From Acephala macrosclerotiorum (lineage: Eukaryota > Ascomycota > Leotiomycetes > Helotiales > Mollisiaceae): 64,000 bases of DNA. Position 1 is the stretch's first letter, and every line of letters starts with the position of its first letter. A program made the translations under genes and the position numbers. Of the stretch, positions 1 through 10,084 are shown piece after piece. The notes beneath the pieces were generated by a model. It did not search any database, had not been told where the DNA came from, and saw nothing but the letters and a program-made list of their open reading frames with translations. The DNA lies in assembly GCA_014904845.1 (NCBI GenBank), contig MU119261.1:132516-196515 (forward strand), written 5' to 3'.

Positions 1-1571
1 CTCGTTCTCATTTGGTCCGAATATCTTGGGGAAATGCTCAGGCGACAAGCGGCCAAGTACCAAGTTGGCATCTGTGACTGTTAGTGGACCACCCTTCCGA
101 TAGCACGTTGGGCCAGGATGGGCTCCCTATCATGTTGTCAGTCTCAAATGGTGCGAACGAATGAAAGATGAGCTTACAGCTGATTGGGGTCCAGCATTGA
201 AGAGACCATTTCGGTAGGTCAGGATACTTCCACCGCCTGCCGCCACAGTGGTGATGTCCAATTGTGAGGTCTGAACTGTAACGCCTGCAATCACATTTTC
301 GAGGGTATGGGTCAAAAGACCGCCATACCGACTGACGTCTGTCGATGTACCTGTGCTCATATTAACATTTTGCATCAGAGAGCATCATTGAGGTCTCTCA
401 CCTCCCATATCGAAGCCGATGCAAGGAACTTTGTCCTTTTCATCGTAGCAAGTGCGACTGAAACCAACAACTCCTCCCGCTGGTCCGGACAATATAGCTC
501 TCAGACCGTTGAATCTCTGCCAGCCGACCAGTCCACCGTCAGATTGCATAAATTCACAACGTGCTCCTTGCTCGCTATCTTCCAGCTTCCCGATGAAACC
601 GGCGCGGAAGCCATCGATGTACTTCTGAACCACCGGAGAAAGATACGCGTCTGCAGCTGCTGAGTGGCCACGTGATACGGCTTTGATCATAGGCAAAAGT
701 TGGGAGGAAAGTGAAATTTGCGTGAAGCCGATTTCTTTAGCGATCTTGCCAATAGAAAGCTCGTGATCTGGGTATGTGTAAGAGTGCAAAAGTACGACAG
801 CTAACGAGCGAACACCACTGCCATACAGTTTCTGGAGACCCTCTCGTGCTTGCCGAACATCTGAAATCTGTGAGCAAAGCAGTCAAAACCGATGAAGAAC
901 ACGTACCAAGAGGCTTCAAAATTCTGATGAGTTCTCCACCAACCCCTTTAACAACTTGAGCATCATCAACTAGCGAGTCCAGCTCAGCTGCTGCCTTCGG
1001 ACTTGGATCTTCGGTATACTCCTCAGGAGTAACCCGCTCGTCAATTTCTAAGACATCGGAGAAAAGCGGAGCTGCCCGTCGAATGTTGAAATCGAACAAT
1101 TTTGGCCTCGTCTGATCCCCTATTCTTAAGAGATCCGCATGGCCCTTGGAAACGACGAGAGCGCATGATTCTGCAGATCTCTCGAGCAACGCGTTTGTTG
1201 CAACTGTGGTTCCCATTTTGATGGAGGCTAGAAAGGAGTCAGCACGTGATAACAAAAAGGCTTGAGACTTACCAATCAGCGCAGTGTCGATAGGCTCGCC
1301 CCTGACGAGCTTCTCGCCTGTGACCTGCTCCAAGATCCTCCTGATACCTTCCTGCTAGAAGTTAACACTAGGTTCGAACTTGCAGATTGCCAGCACTTAC
1401 AGTTGGAGCATCATCATAATTAGTTGGGTCAACACTCAAAAGTTTGACAACTATATCTTCCTTGCCAGGAATGTTTGTCGCTATGCAATCTGTGAATGTT
1501 CCTCCTCTGTCAATAGCAATCTCAATGCCAGACTTCATGGGAGTTGGTGGAGGGCTAATAGCAACAGGCAT
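1..1571 (-). CDS. OXP1: 5-oxoprolinase (ATP-hydrolysing), N-terminal part; runs off the left edge
   Basis: Hydantoinase A/oxoprolinase family enzyme, which opens 5-oxoproline to glutamate with ATP in glutathione turnover in the cytosol. Six exons are supported: 1571-1401, 1351-1273, 1227-907, 860-402, 350-178 and 126 to the window edge, giving 443 residues in one frame. The N-terminus carries the glycine-rich nucleotide-binding motif [10 protein letters not shown] (about residues 20-29). [13 protein letters not shown], a second glycine-rich segment [11 protein letters not shown], and [13 protein letters not shown], which spans intron 4, are all hallmarks of the family. The start at 1571 puts the ATP motif near the N-terminus as in yeast OXP1; an in-frame ATG at 1691 would add 40 residues. 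The hydantoinase B half of this usually ~1,300-residue protein lies outside the window. No defect is visible. Confidence 0.92.
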
Positions 1572-1691
1572 GTTGGCGAGACTTCCTTGGAGTACTTCCT
1601 CTGAAATAGCTCGAAAGAATGATTTGCCTGCTTGACGGTGCAACGGCGTACGAGAGAAGATATAATATGATATTCGTGATGAATCTGTCAC

Positions 1692-2426
1692 GGGAATGGA
1701 TGTCCGAAGCCGTCTCCTAGCAAACTGGTGGCGACATCTTCCTCAGCCTTGGGAGATTGAAAAGCCAAGTTCCTCCAGGGCGCAAGCAGAGGGGTGGTGG
1801 GATCATGATGAGGGGAGGGAACATCCCACCAATGGGCCTTGTACGGCACGGCATGGCTGGCGATAGGAGACTCAGATGCATCTATCGATAGCTTGTGATG
1901 ATATGACAGTTGCCGATCGTTGACTCGCATAAATTAGTATCGCAGGTTGATTTGTGGAGTTGAAGCTTCGGCGCTGAGCCCGAGATGTTCTTATCGAAGC
2001 CTCGTGCAGCACAAGACCGTATGTTCAGCGCCACCAACGCCCGGACGTGCATGCTGGGAACACGCTAGGGAAGCACGCCGTATGCAATGCACCGCCGTAT
2101 GCACCGTCGCTTGCCGAGGGAGAACTGCATTTTCCACAACATCGCTCACCAAATCTCGGGGTCCAAAGTCCATCGACAAGTGCGGATGGGATCACGGAAT
2201 CTGCATCGCACTGTACGCCCGAGATATGGGAGCTGACAAAAAAATCGGGCTGCTCTGTCGCCCGAAAGGTAGGCAATTGTCTCCAGTGAGATGGCCTAGG
2301 CGGCGAGTCACGCTAACTCGGTCCATGAAGACGCGTTCGATATGTTTTACCTGCCCAAGTCTTGATATTGTCTTCCATCCGGGTCATTTCTAATCTACAA
2401 CTGCGCCATTTTCAGACTCCCCGCAG
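1692..2426. other. Intergenic region between divergent genes
   Basis: Shared upstream region of the 5-oxoprolinase (-) and the aminotransferase (+). Small open frames on both strands overlap one another and have no recognisable motifs. I see no RNA gene or repeat. Confidence 0.5.
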
Positions 2427-3852
2427 ATGCCTTTCCTTTTCGAGATGTCGTCTCACATCAATTTGCAATTAGGATGGCCAAGTCCTCGTCTGTTTCCAGC
2501 TGAGCAACTCGCAGCAGCAACCACAGCCAGTCTTTCCAATCCTGATATTGCTAAATCTGCCCTGATATACGGTCCGGGTCTGGGATATACACCCTTTCGG
2601 GAATCTGTCGCAGAATGGCTGACTTCGTTCTACCAGCCTCCCTCAGGAGCAATTCCGATCGACCGGGCAGCTATTACGGGCGGCGCGTCTCAAAACCTTG
2701 CAAGTATATTGCAGGTATTCTCTGACCCTAACACTACGCGAAGAATATGGATGGTTGAGCCGACGTACTTTTTGGCCTGCACGATATTTCAGGATGCGGG
2801 GTTTGCTGATCGTCTGCGAGGTGTGCCCGAGAACGAACATGGTATCGACATTGAGTATCTGAGGAAAGGGCTCTCGAAGTTCGAATACGAGGCTAGCCAA
2901 AATGGAGTGTACCACGAAATCAAGCCTACAAGCCAATATGGCAAGATATTCAGGCATATTTTGTACCTAACTCTTACTTTCTCTAACCCGAGTGCGAAAA
3001 CTAAGTCCACACCCGTTCGAGAACAACTTCTCTCACTGGCGCGAGAATACGATATCCTCATAATTTCCGACGATGTCTACGACTTCCTACAATGGCCAGC
3101 GGAGGAATGCAAATCAACGACCGTCAAGATAGCACCTATTCCGCCTCGACTGGTTGATCTAGATCGTGCGACAAGCTCGGACGAGTCGTGGGGGAATAGT
3201 ATCAGTAATAGTTCGTTCTCGAAAATTGTTGCTCCGGGCGTGCGTGTTGGCTAGGCAGAGGCTTCAGCGAAGATGATTCTCAGGCTCTCACAAAAGTACG
3301 ACTTCCTCCTCTTGTTCATCGCACTTCATTACTGACAAAACTGACAGTGGCGCAACACGTTCAGGTGGAGCTCCTTCACATCTCACCTCCACCTTCCTGC
3401 ATCATCTCCTCAGCTCGGGCGCTATGCAGAAGCACATCGATGAAGTTCTCGTCCCCACCTACCAATCAAGATATCGCATCCTCATGAGAGCCATCCAAAC
3501 CCACCTCGAGCCTCTCGGCATCAGAACTACGACCGGTGCTCCATACATCACCCCAGAAGACGACAATACCATCGTCCCAGCAGGCGGATTCTTCACCTAC
3601 ATATCATTTCCACCCGAACTACCCAGCGCGGACATCATCGCTAAACGAGCAAAGGAGGAATATGCATTGACGTTCGCATACGGATATATGTTTGTTGTGA
3701 AAGGCGACGAGACGAGTGCTGAGAGATCGAAGACGGGATTTGGGAACGGAGCGCGATTGTGCTGGACCTGGCATGAAGAGGAGGAGATTGAGGAGGGTGT
3801 GACCAGGCTGGGAGAACTTTTAAAAGTCATGCTGGCTGAAAGCTCAAGGTGA
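2427..3852 (+). pseudogene. PLP-dependent class I/II aminotransferase with one in-frame stop
   Basis: Fold-type I PLP enzyme resembling fungal 2-aminoadipate/aromatic aminotransferase-like proteins; the substrate is unknown. Two exons, 2427-3295 and 3348-3852, join with a 52-nt GT-AG intron (branch CTGAC) and total 458 codons including the terminal stop. Visible motifs are the YGPGLGYTPFRESVA segment, ITGGASQNL, TFSNPSAKT, ISDDVYDFLQW and the Schiff-base lysine in SFSKIVAPGVRVG (about residue 266). Immediately after, codon 276 (3252-3254) is TAG where relatives have Trp (GVRVGWAEAS). The rest reads cleanly through SGGAPSHLTS to LAESSR. The truncated product would keep the lysine but lose the C-terminal domain. 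A single G-to-A change restores TGG, so this is a young null allele, a sequencing error, or less likely a readthrough gene. A downstream ATG at 2445 could also start the protein. Confidence 0.85.
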
Positions 3853-4664
3853 AGAGTGAAGTTTTCACCAAAATTTGATCTGACATTTAGCTATGTACCA
3901 ACAGCCTCGCAAAATACAAAATTATGGCAACGATCGTTATCTCGTCTCAGTGGGAAGAACAAGCAGAGATCGTAACGAGTCAAGCGGCCCACTGATCAGA
4001 GTCACCTCATTAGCCTCGCTTACTGTATTCGGAACCTTCTTTCAACCCTACGACGTGCGACATGCACCGTTGAACGATAAACCTTATTCAGCGCATATTT
4101 CTATCCGTACGAGCGCGTTTCATCTCTGAGGGATTGTTCGCTTAGAATAAGGGGCAGCATCCCTTACTTGTCGACCGTTATCAAAGTCGGTCGCCAGACT
4201 TGCTTCAAACGACAGGAATGCAACAATTCGTAGTGCTTTTGAAGAGCGCAATGCCAGCTTCAGTCCTTGTGACCTGAGTATGCCTACCAAACTGACACTC
4301 ATGTGAGATGACTCTCACCGCAAAACAGTGCAGTTGGATGCGATAGTGGTGGTCGGTCAACTGTCCTTACCCCTCTTCCTTCGCATATATACTCAACACT
4401 TAAAGAGCCCATCTTTCTCTATTCTCGAAAACAAAATATTGCAATTTCTCCACTGCTTAGATACACTCTTCGATCAATTTCATCTCATATCCAACATATT
4501 GTGAATAGGTTGCAGGGACTCACGAACAAGGACAAAGGCCGTGATGAGTTATAGTTGTCTTTCGTTAGAATAGGGTATGCAAATAAATACTGTCGTTCTC
4601 AAAACTTCTTCCGGTATCTATCTATCCTCTTTTCTCTCGTTGTTAACATAGGTTCTCGAATACT
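3853..4664. other. Intergenic region between convergent 3' ends
   Basis: Lies between the 3' ends of the aminotransferase (+) and the amidotransferase (-). It holds a TATATA motif near 4384 followed by a pyrimidine-rich stretch, which looks like an orphan plus-strand promoter, but no plausible coding frame follows it. Confidence 0.4.
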
Positions 4665-5644
4665 TCAAAGCATCGCCATTACATTCTCTTCTTCAACCTC
4701 CCCAACCTTCTCCCATCGCACCTCCTCTTCACCCTGTACCTCGCTCTCCAAAAAGAACCTCAACATAATCCCCGCCGCCCACACCGCATCATCATCTTTC
4801 TCAACCCCCACCAATTGCTCCTCCAAATACCCCTCCTCCCACCCTACCGCCTTACTAAAAACCCTCAACGTCTCCCCATTAACAAATCTATCAAACTCCG
4901 CATGACCCTGATACGTCAAAACCCTTCCCCTCTGCCACAGTCCCTGTAGAGCACAATGTTCACTACTCCCCAGTGCATGGAAGCCTTCTGGGATAGGATG
5001 AAGGACGACGTGATCTGCGTGGACAAATTGGAGACGGAGCTGGGTTGGGTTGGAGGCGTTGGAGAGAACGGGACCGAAATGGGAGAGGATGGCGGGGGTG
5101 AGGGTTATGGGGTGGACGCCTAACTCCCAGCCTTTGGGGTCGCGGACGACGGCTAGACGGGAGGGGGTTGAGAAGAGGGCGTGGGCAATTAATTGGTGGC
5201 CGAAGCAGGAGCCGAAGAGGTGGATTTTGGGGTGGCTTGTGTAAAGTTCTGCTGTGCTGTCAGTGAAATGATGTAGCGAGGTGTTAGGGAGATCGTACCT
5301 TGTGTGAATTCTAGCAAAGCTTTGATCCAAGGCGCATCGTCATATGCTGAAGCCGCTATTCTCACGTCAGTCACCTCACTTTCCATCTACAGAGATAAGT
5401 ACACGCCTGATCCAGTAATAATAAGCCCATCAACTCTATCCAAATCTTCAATCGAAGGCAAATACCCCCTCATACAATCATAACTACTAAACTCTAAATC
5501 CACCTCCGGCACACCTGGCGTCTTCTCCGCAGCATCCCTCAACAACGCCTCAAAGATATCTGCATACGTCCCTCTCTCCGCATAAACATTCGGAACCGGA
5601 GTATCGCAGTCTAAAACCACGATGTGAAGCGAAATAGGGGCCAT
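4665..5644 (-). CDS. Class I glutamine amidotransferase-like protein
   Basis: Stand-alone GATase1-domain protein of the GMP-synthase-like group common in fungi; it probably hydrolyses a gamma-glutamyl amide in the cytosol, substrate unknown. Exons 5644-5407, 5355-5299 and 5248-4665 give 292 residues. The catalytic cysteine sits in GSCFGHQ, and the His and Glu of the triad in YQGHAEFD, in the usual order and spacing. The first intron (5406-5356, 51 nt) can only be removed in frame if it starts with GC (TCAG/GCGTGT). It has a good branch site (TGACTGAC) and an AG acceptor, so it is a probable GC-AG intron. The start at 5644 puts the first beta strand (ISLHIVVLDCD) near the N-terminus; an ATG at 5680 would add 12 residues. 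The C-terminus is acidic and low-complexity. Confidence 0.85.
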
Positions 5645-7405
5645 CTCTCGCTTTCTCGCCTCTCGTATAATATCAATCACGTGAATCCTTCTCGCCTCCT
5701 TTCTTTCTCTCTCTCTTTATGGCTTGGAAGAAGGCGAGAAAAGGATGCGGCAGAGAACACGCAAGACCCCTCTTTCAGCTCAACCTAATCTTCATATCGA
5801 GATCAAGATAAATGAATGACTCGAAGAGGTCTCAATAGAGCGATCTTCGGCCTGTACTCCACTCTTGAGGGTTCGGCAAGATAAAGTCCGCTGATAAGGG
5901 GTAGGTTTTAGCAACGAGATGCATTTGAGTGCCCGATGGCTTGCTTGAGGCTCGGTGAGGGCGCCGACGCATGTCCGTTTTCCGTCAGAAAGAGAAAGCT
6001 TGGGCTGGGCTTGACTGGTATGGGGCTGAAGGAGGTAACTTACCCAAGGTTTAACCGAGGTCTGCAGGTCGACTCTGTCCTGCCATGGAACTCAACATCA
6101 TCACTACTGTACTTCGTCACGAAAATTCAAAAGTCTCTAGAGGAAAGAAGAGCAAATGCAAGGCATTTTTGCAATGACTTTCGAACCCTCGCGCAGACTA
6201 AAACAAAACAAAATATTCGTCCGTTCTCCGCATCCTACGCACAATGAGGAATTCGAACAGCATTCCAAGAAGTACAATCGCAGAAATGCAATGTTCATAC
6301 ACGGCTGGTTACTGGCGCAAGTGGCCACGCAATGGCGCGGAATCTGTAGAAGCATCCATTTTAGTATCGTGACGCACTTGCGCAAGATGACAGATTAGAT
6401 AGCCTGAAGCGTATCTGATTTTTTACACTCCACCCATCATCATCCAAGAACTTTGATCTAGCTCGCCTGCAATTCCTTCAGCTCTTTTGTTGCCCTCAGG
6501 CTATTTGACCCTGCCAACGACCGCCTTCCCTCGTTGATGTTGCCTTTATACTAGATTTGCTTTCTCGTGTGTAGGCGCTCGATGTTGTTGCTCAGCATTC
6601 TACCAGGCGTGCTCTTCTATCTCGGCAGATTCGTCTTTGGCTTCCTTTCCATCATCTTTGCAGCTTCGCAGTTATCTCCTTGATAGTCGTATCTACTGCC
6701 TCCTTCTTGCTATTCCTGTCTTCTCTTCGTTGCTTTAAGTATCTAGACGCGGTCGCGGTCGTACACTCATTTCCCTTGCCGGAAGCTCAATTGCCCTCCT
6801 GCTGTATTACTGGTATTCAGTCGTTTGCTGTTCGATCTCAGATGTTTCTCCCGAAAGCCTACTCTGTCCAATTTTAGATCGTCTGGTTTAGCATATAGAG
6901 TAGAAAGAACCTGAACCCGCGAGTCTGTCACCTTCGATGAAAGTAATGGCGGTCTTAGGCTACTAGGCACCAAATTTCATGGGCTCTAGGACCAAGAAAT
7001 CATTATTCAATATGCCAAACTATAGTCTAGTAATATTCGGGAATGTACAGTCTATGATGCTCCTAGATGTGGCGTGGTTGAGGTAGAGTTGCCATCGCAA
7101 GCACTAGAAGTAATCTGCCTCGTCCCAACATCATTATCAATCACTAAATTATCTCTATTTTCGATCATGGTGGCGCGACAACAGTACGTGCAAGCGCATT
7201 ATAGGCTCCACAACAATGAGAGTGTCAAGCCTATCTGTTGTAGCGTATTCATGAGGCTTTTCAAAGCCTTGGCGTTGCGAGGACAAGACTATCGCGTTGT
7301 TTTTCATGACTTTCCTTTCTGCTTGCGCAAAGCTCTGGCCTCATACCCTAATTGTAATTTGAATCGATTATTCTACTAGTTCGGGAACCAGAACATTAAC
7401 CCAAG
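5645..7405. other. Gene-poor intergenic region, 1.8 kb
   Basis: Shared upstream region of the amidotransferase (-) and the broken RBR gene (+). A pyrimidine tract lies at about 5699-5720. Short open frames (for example 5936-6247, 7074-7379) have biased, motif-free composition and overlap opposing frames. I see no RNA gene. Confidence 0.45.
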
Positions 7406-9457
7406 ATGCTCTTGTTTCGTTTAGTAGTGATCTTTGCCTCGCTTGTGTCATTTTGTGTCTCAATTCCTCCTCAGCCAAGCGATATATCCGGGACCTGCCT
7501 GAAAGATGGATGCTATATGAAGGGACCGTGTTGCAATCCATCAATTGGGTGAGTTATCTAGGCCGATCTATCCTTTCCATAAGAGAAAAACCTAAGTGCT
7601 CTCCAATTGCAGAAATTGTGAGGGATATACAAAGTAGTATGATCTACACCCATATTCGAAGAATAGAGATGCCATGATGGTTGTTTGGTAGTGGAAAATA
7701 TTCAGCTTGTTCTGATGTTGTTGGAACATATATTGGCAATTATTGTGGTGAGGATTGGGGTGCAAAATGCCAAAAGGGGGCGACGTGTACCATGGACGGC
7801 TGGGTTTTATCTTCTTTCCGTCTTTTGTTCTTAGCTGATAATAATACAACGGAAGGCTTTGCGAGAAAACACCTCCAGAGTGAGTCGTGGCACGCCGAAT
7901 GTGCTCTTCCGAACCTTCCTTGGTAGACACTCAGTGCTAGAATAGTAACGCAGCCAGTACCGGCGCCTCATCAACCTCAAGCCATACCAACATATCGAAA
8001 GTTGGTCTACAAGCTATCATAGCCACTGTCTGTCTCGTCTGTGGGGCGATCATAGTATACATGATCATGAGGATACGTCAAGCAATTAGAATGGATGCTC
8101 GACGTGGACCACATAGGCCTCGTCAAGTGGCGTACCCACGGAATAGAGACTTATACGATGCTCGCGATGATGGTTTTGGCGTTGAGGTCAGACCACAGCT
8201 GTTTGAAAGGGACGTAAGGGCAAGTCAAGAAACCGAGCAGCTGCAGGAAACAGCGCTAGAATTGCGCCAATGCGACCGGTGCCATCGGGCGAACGGCTAA
8301 TCGAAGATTTCCCGAACAGGCCAATAACCGCAGGCTGCACTCACGACCCCACAATATGCCTCTGCTGTCTGTCAGCGTACATCGATAAAACCCTCGCCAC
8401 AGATGAAATTGGACCAGAACCCTTGGACGGCTGTCTTGAATGTTGGGCAGCGAATAATGTTCGTCAATTGGAGGAACGAATCAAGTGTCCTGAAAATAGC
8501 TGTGGGCTTCAGCTCACACCTAGGGATATTACAGCCTTCGCCAGCGAGCCTGAGTTCGAACTGTAAGTTTGATGGATTTATTATTGCAACTATTTTATAT
8601 ATGCAGCTTCAAACTCATTCTCTGATTTTCCAGATATATTCAAAAGATGGGTTGAAAACTAAAGAGTGCTTTATCTGTAGCGTAGACACAGTCCTGCCCT
8701 GTGGCTTTCCAGAAAGGCCGATCACCGATCCATGCTCAACGGACTGCAGAGAGGCCCCTCCTTGCTTGGAATACTTGTCAAGGAGCATCAAATCAGATTT
8801 AGATGCCGGAAAATTTGGTAGAATCTTGTGTTCTCGCTGCCCTTCTCCACTAGGATTCGAAGATATTCAGAAATTTGCAGCAAAAGATGTCATCCTTCGG
8901 TAAAGTTTCTATTATTCCATCATTCCTGAAGAGAACAGAACTAATAGGAAATAAAGATATGATACATTTTATACCCGAAAAGCCTTGGAGGCTGACCCCA
9001 GGTTCAGATGGTGTCAAAACCCGGCTGGCTGTCCTTCTGGACAAGTACACGAGACGCAAGATCCACTCTTAACTTGCCATGCTTGCATGTTTGCAATGTG
9101 CTATCAACACGAGCGACGCTGGCATGTCAGGATGAGCTGTGAAAATTTTGACATCCGGCAAGGGGAACAGGATGAGGAGACGAAGGCCTCTATCGAAACT
9201 ATTGCAACAACACATAAGTGTCCTGCTTGTAACGTGAATATTGAAAAATAGCAAGGAACTTGTAACTATCTGACGTGTAAGCCATTCCACTGGTCTTGGA
9301 TATTACCTATACTAGGCCGAATAGTATGCTAACAAAGAATTCACCCGCAGGTGAAAATGTTGGTTGTGGTCATGTGTTCTGCTACCGATGCTTGGTACCA
9401 TGGACTAGATACGGTTCTCTCACAGTTCATGTAAATGGATGTGTTGGCGCATATTAG
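7406..9457 (+). pseudogene. Broken gene for membrane-anchored double-RING/RBR E3 ubiquitin ligase with secreted Cys-rich N-terminus
   Basis: Eight exons are inferred: 7406-7548, 7613-7633, 7692-7786, 7835-7879, 7954-8562, 8634-8899, 8957-9276 and 9351-9457. The first four and the start of the fifth encode a signal peptide (LLFRLVVIFASLVSFCVS), a short Cys-rich ectodomain (about nine cysteines), a Ser/Thr stalk, and a transmembrane helix (IIATVCLVCGAIIVYMI) followed by basic residues. A cytoplasmic part follows with a RING-like unit, a second related RING-like unit (KECFICSVDTVLPCGF), an IBR (FRWCQNPAGC ... CHACMFAMC) and an Rcat-like unit (HKCPACNVNIEK ... CGHVFCYRC). Three breaks are visible: a frame change near 8290 inside the first RING, a 2-nt phase mismatch at the 8562/8634 junction, and an in-frame TAG at 9249-9251 just before the presumed catalytic Cys. 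The second intron has a poor donor (GTAGTA). RBR ligases pass ubiquitin through a cysteine of the Rcat domain. Two adjacent genes are an alternative, but the first zinc-ligand pair CDRC is in the transmembrane frame and the rest of that RING in the next. Confidence 0.7.
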
Positions 9458-9621
9458 ACTCCTTTAACTGAAATGTGAGGATCTCCTGTGATTCTGTTAG
9501 CTAGAAAGTTCGATTTGCTGTCTTGGAGATCCGGGCGTAGTCGCGATCTCGCCCGATCTCATCGGTCGGGTGACTAAGGTCCCACTATCGTCTCAATCGC
9601 CATCCTGCTTCGTTGTCGAAA

Positions 9622-9929
9622 ATGCAGCGTGCGTTCTGCTCGGGTTTTGAGCGCTTCTCCTGATTGTCTCCTCTCTCGTCTTCTGTCGTTCGGTTGAGAA
9701 TACAGAGCAGGAAAAAGCTACAGGACCAAAAATTGATTTCGGCCCTGCCGTAGCCTCAGGTCACACCGCATCTGAACGAATCAAAGCCTTCATGAACCCC
9801 AGCTCAAGCCTCAAGAACGTTTGTACATCGCAACTCGCCAACAGAAGATTAATCTACAATCGAGTGCTCGAACGAAGTCTGCCTGAGATCTTCCCAAAGA
9901 ATTTCTTGAAGGACTTTGTTAAAGAATAA
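9622..9929 (+). pseudogene. Possible relic of a small gene with signal-like N-terminus
   Basis: A frame open from 9651 to the TAA at 9927-9929 (92 codons) begins with a hydrophobic run (ALLLIVSSLVFC) and continues with a polar segment ending FPKNFLKDFVKE. The only nearby ATG (9622, MQRAFCSGF) is in another frame, so one frameshift or an unseen intron is needed. No family is recognised. It could equally be chance open sequence. Confidence 0.2.
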
Positions 9930-10084
9930 ATATCTGAGTTGTCGATTGCTTTCTGGGAGGGCTGAGGCGGCTAAGCTGAATGAGAAGTTGAAGATGATAG
10001 AATGAAAGGGCCTGGGAGGTGACTAAATTGGTATGTCAACAAAATAGAACACTTCAATTCTTAGGCAATCATCCTACACAAACT

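Noticed and set aside
3893..4129. 78-codon plus-strand frame after the aminotransferase
   Set aside because: No motif or hydrophobic pattern; lies between converging 3' ends.
9530..9590. Short self-complementary stretch (CCCGA...TCGGG) suggesting a 5S rRNA or tRNA fragment
   Set aside because: Only a few bases resemble conserved 5S segments and no full secondary structure could be drawn.
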